From Litoditis marina (lineage: Eukaryota; Nematoda; Chromadorea; Rhabditida; Rhabditidae): a DNA stretch of 64,000 nt. The notes beneath the pieces are model-generated. The model did not search any database. It was not told the origin of the DNA and saw only the letters and a list, made by a program, of their open reading frames with translations. Positions 25,870 through 36,600 of the stretch are shown piece after piece. The position numbers and the translations under genes were made by a program. Location: assembly GCA_964036275.1 (NCBI GenBank), contig OZ038434.1, positions 9,877,060 to 9,941,059 of the forward strand, given 5' to 3'. Numbering within the stretch: position 1 is the first letter of the stretch; every line of letters begins with the position of its first letter.

Positions 25870-26315
25870 TTCCGCCATGTTTAACTGGGTGCGGTACCTG
25901 TGAACGCTTATCTTTTAGTGTGAATAACACATGTTCTGAATTCAAACATCTGTATTTCTCATTACTTCACATTTATTCTCAATCAACTTACATGTTTCCA
26001 TCGATTTTGGTTGTGGCCATGTTCAACTGGGTACGGTATACGAGAAAAAAAACAGTATAAAATCACCTTTCACCATAACTTCTAGTTTAAATTACGAATA
26101 ATCTATAACTTTGACCACGTTTTTTTTCAAATCTGATTCACATTTTTCCCTCGGTTAGGGCCATGTTTCACTGGGTACGGTATCTGCGAACGAAACGTAG
26201 TATAGTGTTCGCTTTTGACTAGTATTTTACTTCCAACATGTTCATTTCTTCATATTCAGTTCACATGTTTCAAAAGGAAGATCATTTCTACTAAGTACGG
26301 CTACGTGCGAACGAA
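25870..26315. repeat. Diverged tandem repeat, four units of ~140 b
   Basis: A core CCATGTTTAACTGGGTGCGG recurs near 25876, 26015 and 26161, with a weaker fourth copy near 26285. The first, third and fourth are followed by a GCGAACGAA-like tail and all by AT-rich sequence that ends in CACATGTTT or CACATTTTT. No open frame runs through the units. Confidence 0.75.
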
Positions 26316-27961
26316 ATATAGTATATGGCGTGAAAACAGTACATTTTGTAAGCATACACCATATTAGGCTTTATTCTTCTACGAGAAGAGTTTTTATTTT
26401 CTATGAATACGAAATTCTCTCAAATTTGACATCATTCCCGAGCGTTTGACGCATTTCCTAAGCCATTGTATAAATTGTTTAGAGCTCGCAAGCAATTTTG
26501 CCTTGAAAGCAACATTGTTTGCTCTGAATGATGTTTCTATTAATTTTATATGATATTATCGCTTATCACACTGGGAATCATTCCAATAATGGAAACCTGT
26601 CCTTTAAAACAGACTTCTGATATTATTTGATCTATAGCTTCACTTTTTCCGATGAACTTTGTGAATGTCATCAACTTTTTCGATTCAATTCCTGTTAGTT
26701 CAACACTCGACTGAGTTTTGTTCAATGATTTTCGATCACGGAAGTATTAGTGGGCCAGTTCCAATGGTTGGTGGCGATGTATAACTAACTGGTTAATTTA
26801 TTGGTTCCACGATCGGATTACTCGATGAAAGGTTTTAAATTGAAATTCGTTTTAATAGGACATTGTTGCAATGACGAATACTTTTTAAATATACTGTACG
26901 AAGACACCTCGTGGTTCCTAAAGAGTGTAAATTAAGAATAATAATATACTGATTGTATTCTTATCTAACTTCCGATTGTCTGACTAGACCTAGTGGGCAG
27001 AAAGTGCGAGTTTGTTATCGCAAATCATTGGGATCATTTTGAGAAGCAGTACCCAGAAACTCACCTATCCTTTTTTGGGATCGCGAAATACTGAATAACT
27101 ACTCCATGTTATGTCTTTACCATTTATTGATGAGTGAACATGTTCAATGTTTCCTTAAGACGAAAATTTCAAAAGGTTCGATCTCAATGGTTTACAATAT
27201 AATTTCATGCAACGCTGTCTCCCAAAGATCAATTCCAGTGGTCGTTTGATACTTTGAAATCACTCTAATTCCTATAATTGTTTCTCAAACGTCTTTATTT
27301 ATCCTCAGTAATTGGTCTAAACGTGATTATCCGTATGTTGCAAACGTAATATTAGCGAACTTTTGTAATTGCACACTAGGTATAGTTAGATTTGATATGA
27401 GCTCAATCTAGACCGCCTACTGTACACAATCGGCCAGTTAGCTGCTATACTGCTGTCAACTTTTATATAAAATCAAAGGCATTTACTTCTCGATTCTCTG
27501 TTACAAACTTTTTCGTGTATCATTTTTCGAGCTCACTCCAAGAACTCATGTCTTCGTTAAGTGATATTGGCTGCCTGAGCTGTGGCAAAATCGCGGATTA
27601 TCATGCCAAATGTGAAAACGGTTGTTCATTTCAATCAGGAAAAATCTCGGTTCTCATCGTTGCGCGTTTGCTATCTCGATTCTCCCCTGGCGCTCAAAAC
27701 ATGTGTATTGATCGATGTTAGAAATACAGTAGCGAAATCAATACATTATACATATTATTCGCACATTGTGACAGAATCTCGATTCATCAGCCATTTATTT
27801 GAATAATATCTCGTGAGATACAGTTCTGCATTTTCCCTCTAATCGTCGAGTATGTGGAACGAAAAGTTTGAGCACAGGAGGCGTTCGCAAGCTATTGAAA
27901 TTATCCACTATGATTTGCTGTTCTGTTCTTGTGAGCATTTGTTTTTGGTGCCCAAACTCTC

Positions 27962-28075
27962 CTTCTTTCTCTCTCTCTCTCTCTCTTTCTCTCTTCCCTC
28001 TCTCTCTCTCTCTTTCTCTCTATTCTCTCTCTCTCTTTCTCTCTATTCTCTCTCTCTCTTTCTCTCCCTCGCTCG
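27962..28075. repeat. CT microsatellite
   Basis: Nearly uninterrupted CTCTCT with TTCTCTCTA interruptions in three similar sub-blocks. The serine/leucine-rich open frames over it are artefacts of composition. Confidence 0.9.
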
Positions 28076-28519
28076 TTGTGTTGTGCCCTCGTGGTTTATA
28101 GTCGCATGTTACAGCTCGCAAGACTGTGGTCGAACAACCGGAGTTTTCTCTTGTTTTGTTCCCATAATGACAAGATGTGCAAGCCAGAGGTGCTTGTCAA
28201 AAGTCTGGTGAGTTGGTGACAGAAGTAGGTAACAATTGTCACGGCCTGACGGGGGGTTATGGCTGAGCCCTGACATGGTGCTCGTAGTATACGGTGTTTC
28301 TCACTTACGATGTGTCAGGGGTACAAACCGTTAGTAAAAAAATTGTATAAACGTGGATGCTGACAATGCCTTTTTATGGACTGGTTCAAATTAATTTTTC
28401 TGCTTCCCCGGTTAATTTTTTTCACGGATGGCCTCAACGTACTATGTTCCATCTGAGTTGGGATAAGAAGATATTTTATTTTGATCTCGATTTCTGCTTT
28501 AGTTCTAGAGAGATAAAAA

Positions 28520-28608
28520 GTAAGAGAGAGAAAGAGAGAAAGAGAGGGAGAGAGAGAGAGAGAGAGGGAGAGAGAGAGGGAGAGAGAGAGGGAGAGAGAG
28601 CGAGATAG
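28520..28608. repeat. GA microsatellite
   Basis: GAGAGA runs with GGGAGAGAGA sub-repeats on the plus strand, opposite in strand to the CT tracts on either side. Confidence 0.9.
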
Positions 28609-28759
28609 AAGAGAGATGATGCTCTCACGCATTTCACACAGTTTCGTAGTGATCACGTTGCTATGTGATTAATACGCTCTGCTTATGGGATTCAAGGTAG
28701 GGTTCTCGGAATCAGCTCAAATCTCTCATGATTAGCCTCAAAGAGATGGCACATTTCAT

Positions 28760-28950
28760 AGGCTGATAAACTCTCTCTATCTCTCTTTCTACCTATATTT
28801 CTCTCACTCTCTCTCTGTTTTTCCCTTCTTCTTTTTCCCTCTGCATATATTTCTCGGTCATATCTATCTCCTTTTCTCTCTTTCTCTCACCTCCCTCTCT
28901 ATATCTACTGTCAACCCGCCTTCTTCCATCCGTTATCTCTGCATCTCTGC

Positions 28951-28998
<48 letters not shown>

Positions 28999-29041
28999 AC
29001 TGCCAACCCGCCCTCTTCCTTCCGTTATCTCTGCATCTCTG

Positions 29042-29086
<45 letters not shown>

Positions 29087-29130
29087 ACTGCCTTCCCGCC
29101 CTCCTCCTTCCGTGCTCTCTCTATCCCCCT
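28760..29130. repeat. CT-rich array with ~90-b tandem units
   Basis: Short CT tracts lead into three units that start CTACTG(T/C)CAACCCGCC near 28905, 28997 and 29085, each followed by CTTCCRTCCG and, in the first two, GTTATCTCTGCATCTCTGC and a pure CT run of different length. Confidence 0.85.
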
Positions 29131-30180
29131 ACCTCTCCACAATCTTTGAAATGCCGTTTTGCGCCCGTCTGACATCACTTTCGCGAGCATGAGTCTATTA
29201 AATTAGAGGCGTCTTGTGTTGCTTTGACTGCCGTGTCTAATCATAACACAGAAACGATCACCTGACAACATCAAATGTTTGTTCAAACGTTTTCTCTCCA
29301 TATAAAACCTCGTGCAGTTTCTGACAAGAGATTAGTTCGGCCACTCTCTTGAATTATTTTCATTACTGCTAATCTGAGTTAGAAAAAACTACCCTGATAT
29401 ATGTGCTACAGAAAAAAATTAAGAAAAGTCTAAAGTCCATGGACAATAACTTTTGATCGAATTTTCACCCTAATCTCAAAACTACCGGTTTGGGCTATTC
29501 GACGCCTTGCTACAATACCCAGTAAAAAATACGCGATTTAGAAATATCCCTCCTAAATATTAAAATGTAAATTTGAAAAGAAAACTAAAGTTATTTTACA
29601 GAAGAAAGTTGGCTTGTTACACCCCCCTCCGATACTTTTGATGGAAGAAACATTGAAATGAAGATAACATTTTATAATAGTTTATAATTTATTACTATTC
29701 AATCTCACTAATTGGACAGGATATCGAAGTGTGATGTCATGGGATGACACTTCATAATTACTGAAAACTCTGGCGAAGTCACGTGTGAATTGGCTTTAAT
29801 TGGCAATTAGCAGCAGTCCTCTGATACGGTCATATCAGCGTGAAAGCAACACTTTTTCATGCAAAAGGCGCATTTTGTTCATAGTCTGGTGCATACGTTT
29901 TATGCCTGATCATGATGTAACTGGGTTGACAGCTCTTAATCCTTTACATTCTTTCTTACTGGAAAAAGATTCAATGCCTTAAATTATATCTTACTGATAA
30001 AAAAGTTGCGTTGTGTTGCTACGATTGGTTAGCTGTAAGAAACCCACCATCAAATGGAATTAGTGGTTGCACAGAAGACGTATGCATTGGTGTTGAAACA
30101 TTGAACAGACTTATATAACTTTTTAAAACTTTTTTAAACCAACAAAATTCTATTCTTTTCTTATTTTGATTCTCTTTCAG

Positions 30181-30270
30181 CGAGGAGAATGCGGAACGCA
30201 CGCGAGCGGTGGTAGCTAGACTGAAGGGAGTTGAAACGAAGGCCACCAAGAGAGTTTCTCGCGATAAAAG
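30181..30270 (+). CDS. olrn-1: Upstream coding exon joined in phase to olrn-1 (long isoform)
   Basis: Bounded by TCTCTTTCAG and the donor GTTTGT. After one carried base it reads EENAERTRAVVARLKG and on to a basic stretch, with good codon use, and leaves two bases that join the exon at 33668 to give Ser-Thr-Met. It would add an N-terminal extension to the product that could otherwise start at Met 33672. Its own upstream partner is not certain; 16353-16378 is one in-phase candidate. Confidence 0.6.
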
Positions 30271-32359
30271 GTTTGTAAAGTTGACATATACCAAATATTG
30301 TCTAAAAGTATACAAGTACAGTATGAGATATGAATGTGTTAGGACAGTTACAACAATTTTGATAAGACTGACATTTTCTTCGTTATTTTGGTTTCAGTTA
30401 TAATTTTCTGTAATGAGAGAAACTTTCTATGACTTTTTGTCTTGTTTAGTGTTGGACATCTTTTTCCTGCTCACACTTTGAACGTTCTTTTTTTCGATTC
30501 TTTAAAAATACAGTAACGCTGACATCGTTTTTGAACCAATTCTCAGCGAAACAAAGCGGCGATTTGCACTGATAAAAAGTAATGTTTGTCTTCTGATATC
30601 AGCCAAAGTGTCATGTTCATTCATAGACGGGGTTCACCGTTGCAGGTCTTTCTTATCCAAGTTTTTTTTGGTATAATAGTCCCGCTTTTATTCTCTCGTT
30701 CATTTTTGTTCGGTTTTTACATATACTTGTCTCTGAATCCCAACATCTGTCCGTTTCTCTCTAATTTCTTCCTCTGTCTCTCTTTTCTCTCTCCACATCC
30801 TCCTCTTTCTCTCCCTGTCTCTCCCCATTCTCCTCTCTCTCCATATATGACATCATGATGTGTTCTCGTTGCCCTAGCGCACTCTTGTTTATTAATCTGA
30901 AATGGGATTAGCCAGGAGCTAATCTGTGAAATTATCCGTAATGCCCGATAGGCGCTCTATCTAACTTTACCTGTCATCATTTCATTTATCGATTTTTTGG
31001 TTTTTTCAGCGTAGTTTGTGAGATTGAACTTCGTTTTCCTGCTACCACCACACATGTTACTGGTTGTTTTATAAGTTACGTACAGTCTTGGTTTCTGACC
31101 ATCCACCATATAACGGTCAGAAAGTTATTCGTAGAATAGGAATTGTTTATTTTGAAATACGGTAGTTTGGTGAATCATAAGACCAATTAGTTGATGTTCT
31201 TGATGGTTTTCCTCTTACTCTTTCTCGTAGTTATCATGCGCTTTATGGAATTAGTGCGCAGATTAGGTATTTATCCGAATAAGAGATTTTGCAGAAGTAA
31301 TGCTACTGCGCCTTGTTCAAGAGTGCAGAAGGTAGAAAGTCCAGACTTTTGATTTTCAATTTTCTAGAAGTTCAGTTCTTGTAAAAAGTTTCGAACTTTT
31401 TCCAACAAGATAGTTTTTAAGTCCGTTACCACTGGTATGTAATGATGTTAGAGGTTGTAAGAGATTAGATATGCCCGTACTGGTTTAATTTTTACCGAAG
31501 AAAGCATTTCGTGCTGTATCAAAGTACGCTCGAACATTCACGTGCCGCTAGTTGCAAATATTTGTTATCAGCCTCTAGTCACTCTAGTGTAATCAGCCAC
31601 TCAGCTATATTTAAAGTTTTCGCGGAGCATAAAGTGAAGTTTACCAATTTTACCGCTAACATGAGCTTGATTCCGATTTATCCTACAATTTTTACTCTAC
31701 TATCAATCATTGCCTAGTTGCGTTGATTGTTTCATTTTTAGAATTTTGTGATTCCACGTCATTTGAACCAAAAATGGCATTGAAGCGCGTTGGCTTGATA
31801 TTTCACACTTGTGATAATTGGATTTAAGTGATCAGTGTGATGTTTCATACAATATTCACCATGAATGTCTACATTTTGCTATCCGATCCGTGAGAAAGTG
31901 ATTCAGTGACGTCTCGCGGCTTCTATTTTGGTCCGTCGAGTGATAAGGGAAAACGGAAGCCTTTGTCGCTAGTGACATCACATATTATGTTAGGCGTCTG
32001 AATGGTTATTAGAGCAGCACAAAACTTGTTTTTCGATTCGCCATTTCAGGTGACGAATTCAAGCAGTTTAAACGGCTCTCACTTCCACCTTCTCTTGAAT
32101 CGTTATGTACCATTCTTAAGATATTTGTGTTTTGGAACTTGTTCTATATATTCCATTTTCCTAGATTAGGCTGTGTTGTCTCAGTGAACAGTTCTTTGGT
32201 TTTTTACTCAGCGTTTTGAAATTTGAACTGTATAATGTTAGTTTAAAAGTTTCGGTTGTAAAATTTTGATTGGTAGAGTACCGCCGGAACGTTCTCTTTT
32301 ACCAAAGAATTATTTCCACCCAGTTTACTTGTTGAACTCAAAGTTTTCAAGATCTGTAT

Positions 32360-32791
32360 TTGAAAGAGTACGAAACCAGGAACACGGTTTTCCGATCCAG
32401 AATAGATACCAAGATAGGATTACCACGGATTGATGTTGCGCTGAGCCACTTCCTGGTTCGGCTTAAACCCGCCGTCATAGTTCGCCCACCTCACTCGTTT
32501 CTTCTTACTTGGCTTCCGATGCCCACTACATTTCTCAGAAAAAATAGGTTAGATACAATCATAGGTGCAGGGTGCGCTACCCCGATTAAGTTATATGTTA
32601 AAAAATACTTTGAAACACTTGTCGCTCCTAGTTTGGAAGGGATATTTAACTTTTGGAACCCTCAAACCGGTACTATCCCATCTTTGTATAATATGCATGT
32701 CGAAACACTACGCATTTTTATCCGCAACATATTGTTGGTAGTTGATTATTTGCCCTTTTCACACAATGAGTGGATTATACCGTGTTACTGA
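32360..32791 (+). CDS. Unassigned 143-codon open frame in the olrn-1 upstream intron
   Basis: A single uninterrupted frame from ATG 32360 to TGA 32789-32791+. The protein is mixed in composition (it contains IFNFWNPQTG and ends near HNEWIIPCY), which is less repetitive than the composition artefacts elsewhere. It has no clear start context, family motif, or poly(A) signal close by. It may be chance or a worn fragment of a mobile element. Confidence 0.15.
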   Translation: MKEYETRNTVFRSRIDTKIGLPRIDVALSHFLVRLKPAVIVRPPHSFLLTWLPMPTTFLRKNRLDTIIGAGCATPIKLYVKKYFETLVAPSLEGIFNFWNPQTGTIPSLYNMHVETLRIFIRNILLVVDYLPFSHNEWIIPCY

Positions 32792-33019
32792 TCTATCTCA
32801 CACAATCGTAATTTAATGAAAGTTTCGTAGACTGCATTATCCTATTTGTCTAGTTTTATCATGAGTTACATTTTCACACGTAGCATTCTTTTTCATTCTC
32901 AGGCTGCCCTGACGCATCTGAAATGTTGTCCATAACATGCGTAGTGATTGAAGTTTAGCAGAATCTGATGTGTCATCGATATTTATATTTGTAACCCATT
33001 CTGCATCTAGCTGCAATTA

Positions 33020-33300
33020 AAAAGCGTCAACGTAGCCGCACCACCCACCCGGCATACTAGCTGGCCAGCAGGTGGTATGACCTGGTGTTGCCACCTCCGT
33101 TCTCCGGTCACCGCTGACGTAGTCCCGCGGCCGTTATAGCCGGCATGTGGCCGAGAATAGCCGCGTTTCCGCCTATTTCACCTGCTGGTCTCGCACCTTT
33201 GCAGCTGTCCGATGTGCGCAGTCCAGCCCCGTTCCCACGCTCCTCCTCCCTTTCTCAGGTGTCTATAAGAGCACACTCATCACCGATTCGTCGCCATATC
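33020..33300 (+). promoter_or_regulatory. Probable internal promoter for the short olrn-1 transcript
   Basis: A GC-rich block (33020-33250), unusual for its surroundings, with CACCTG E-box-like sites and a pyrimidine tract CTCCTCCTCCCTTTCTC, ends in TATAAGA at 33264-33270. A start about 25-30 b further on would lie near 33293. The first in-frame Met of the conserved protein is at 33672, right after the acceptor TTACAG at 33662-33667. Confidence 0.5.
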
Positions 33301-33671
33301 TGAAACATTTGAGCTAATCAAAAGAACTTTGCTTTCGATTTCATATATTCTTCAACTAGTTGAACATCTGATTGTGTCTTTTCTTTACTTTGTTGATCTC
33401 AAGCTTCAAAAGTTCATCATTCATTCAAGTTCCAAGCATTTTCAGGCTAAGAAGTTTCCTTGATTTCAAAAAGTTTATTCATTGTTCAATTTATTCTTCT
33501 TTTCATCTCAGTCATATTCAACTACACCAGGTCTCTATAGACGTCAGATGTTTGTGTACTAGTCACGTTTTACCACCACAGTTTGATAATATATATCTTT
33601 ATTTTGTTGTTGTAATACCGATATCATATGTACCCAATAGCTATGTATTATTTGATCTCCGTTACAGTACC

Positions 33672-36600
33672 ATGCGAGAAGACTGTGATTGTGTGACAAC
33701 GACCGCGAGCAGTCGGGTGGAGGAAGCGTTGCCGGCTGCGCAGCGGACGCCTGCCTACGACGTTTTCCTCGGGGGATCCTGCGGCAATACGGTACGTATA
33801 CTGATTGACTGATATGATTTATTTATCTATTCACATGCGAGCAGGCAATATACAAAAGGAGAAGTAAAACAGTGACGGTAAAACACAGAAACATTCACAC
33901 TGGGACAGACATGTCGAAATTTGAAATCGACAACAATTCAAAACATCGTCCGATCCATTTAAAGATTGTTTTTGATTCCCTTGCAACAAACATTGACAAT
34001 TGAATCAGACAGAGTGCCACGTGATGTTGTTACCTGCAATTCTCGCGACTTTCGAAGATTCTAGGAAAAGTACGGAAATCCGCGGCGCAAACATTTCAAA
34101 GTATCAATATTTGCTGTTTCTCACATGTCATACATATTCTGCTAGGGTTGCCTCCGTGTCTATTCTTGTGCAGAACTCGCACTTTCTGTTGTACACATAC
34201 CTAGTTGACCTCGTGCAGCCCCCTGGCCACGTGTATGACATCACCTTTGTCAGTGTCTCTGGGCTCTCCGCTCTCTCGTCCGATCAGAGCAATAGAAACC
34301 GGATTTCGGGCGCATTCCATTTGGACCACCGTAATGAGTTTCCTCACAAAAGAGGCGCCGACCGAAAACGACGAAATTTGAGTGGAATTCCATTGTGGCA
34401 CCATCGTTTCCCCTATGAAATCATATGTTAAACGAGCACTTTTCCTTGAATATGGTTTTGGGAAATGGGAATAGGGAATGGGCCTTTTGTTAGATACTTT
34501 TCATGCTCCATAACAGTTTTTTGCAAAAATAGGAAAACTTGCGAAATCATACTCCGTGAAATAGTCGCGATACGAAGAGATTGCTACAACTATAATCTCT
34601 GGAGAAGAGCAATAAAAACAAGTTGAGCTTTTTGTGCAATCCTAAAAAACTATCCCGAGTTTGCATAGACAGATCAACTTCTCACGATTTGCTGAACTGG
34701 GTTTCCCACGTTTTCACTGCTCTCTGGAGATGGAGATATTTGAAACTGATTAGACGTACACGAAGTGTAGACCCTCAGAAGTCTAGGGTTCATCTGATGA
34801 CGTGCATTATAGGTATGGCGACGACAAGTCGTGATTCCGTTCCTGAAGAAGAGGTCAATCTCATATTATGACCCGCAACGAAGTGTGTGGAGTGAGAATA
34901 TGATCTACGAGGAGAGCATAGCCAAAGAGGTATGCGGGGTTCAAATGTACATCATCGGTAGTTTTTCACGATCTTGGGTAGTTAGTTCTCCAGGAGTTTC
35001 AAATTTAATGTTGTATTCGTTATATAAAACTGTTAAATGATCGTGGGTTTCACGTTTCGATGAAGAACTGATGACAATTTTGGAATGCCTAATGGATTGG
35101 GTGACTCCGACTAGACGTGGTATAAGATCTAAACTGTGTTTGATGGTTTAATTAACACATTTCTCTGTTCTTTTCAATGTTTTTCTCTGGGTTCAAGTAC
35201 AATCTCGAAGGAGAATTAGATATTACTCTCTGCATTCAATCGCTTCCGTGTAGCCTGGGGCGTTTTTCGAAAGAGTACTACCGCTAGTCACCTTCCTTTG
35301 CCACTAGCTGAATACACAATCATGTCTCAATTCAGGCAAAAGACGCGCGCGTCTATACATTTAAGTAGCCTTCCGCCAGGCATGTACTCCATAGTATGAC
35401 GTGGCCCAAGAAAAGAGTCTGATTCGGTCCTCGGCGCCATTTAGAGCACACAAATAGCGTCACATTGTGGGAATGAGGTGTTTCAGGGTTCAAACATTTT
35501 GTAGTTTGGAAAATGTCGTATGAGGTTTTTTAAAGTACAATTAGGTCAGAGACACGGTTTTCGAACAATTCGTAGTTTCGCAAAATGTCGCAGCATTTAC
35601 GTAATCCCTATTTCTATCACATGCTTTGTGAGTAATATTGATAGTTCTATTCATGAGCAAGCGGAATTTAAATCTGTATTTGTAAGAAGTGGTCATTGAT
35701 CATCAGTACGTGTTTGATGCCATTATTTGAGTCGCCTATTTGAGGACACAAAGTGATGTGATATGATTATAGCTGTTTACCGCACACTTTGTGTGCCCCT
35801 GGGAAGTTAAATCTGAATAGCTCAATACGAGATGTTTGGCATCACTTTCATAATTCCCAAAGTCAGATTAGAATAGAATGATCTCAGATAATTTTTGTAG
35901 TCTGATTTTTTCGGCAGCCACTGATTCATCATAGTATTTGGGTGACGAACACGGGACTAGCTAATCCGTGAATATCCGACATGATCTTTTCTCTGAATAT
36001 ACATCATTCTACTTCTATAAGCGTATTTTTAGTAGCAATCACATCTTCTAAGATTGCACGCCCTCAGAGATTTTTCGGCCCTGTTTTTTGTCCTGGGGCT
36101 CCTCTAATGACGCGATGACAAAGATGTTTTGCCCCCGCACCTAGCCTGGTTCCGGCACATTTCCTTATGCGCGCCTGAATGTTTCATTTGAAAAACCTTG
36201 GTCTGAAAATGAACGTTACATGTAGTACCCGCATCGTTTGATGGAAAAAGTATAATATCACGTTTGGCCTAGATTGTCATAGAACGTAACCTGCCGAAAA
36301 TGTATAGTTCACATCAATTCCGTATCGCACGTGAAAGTATGTATCATGATATCACTATTTACATAATGTTGTGACATCATTTGATGCATCATTGACATAA
36401 CTAATTCAGTAGACTAGGTTCCCGAATTGGGGCAGTGCATCTATTTCGATCGCACTCAGGTATGCGACCGGGGCTATATATGCATCAACTGCTAAATATG
36501 CCTACGTATGTTCCGGAAGGGTTGTTTGCTATGCAATATGACATCATCGGGGGCTCTGCATCCGGTGGCTGTCCAGGGGAAAAGCGGTGCGGGACGAGTT

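Larger units (their letters stand above)
16379..30180. other. Gene-free stretch, possibly a long first intron of olrn-1
   Basis: No coding exon could be supported on either strand. The stretch holds palindromic elements (17572, 18352, 18524), a 45-bp minisatellite (23046), a fold-back MITE (25351), a ~140-bp tandem repeat (25870) and CT/GA microsatellites (27962-29130). The remaining blocks, 19000-23045, 23366-25350, 26320-27960 and 29130-30180, show only AT-rich unique sequence. Confidence 0.55.

Noticed and set aside
27852..28211. Ser/Leu-rich 119-codon frame
   Set aside because: Driven by the CT microsatellite.
33372..33671. Open frame continuous with the olrn-1 exon at 33668
   Set aside because: It reads through the leader and an obvious acceptor (TTACAG, 33662-33667); composition is leader-like. 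Met 33672 or the exon 30181 join is preferred.
34000..34431. 143-codon frame in an olrn-1 intron
   Set aside because: Lies wholly between exons 33791 and 34813 with no splice sites, no domain and no codon preference.
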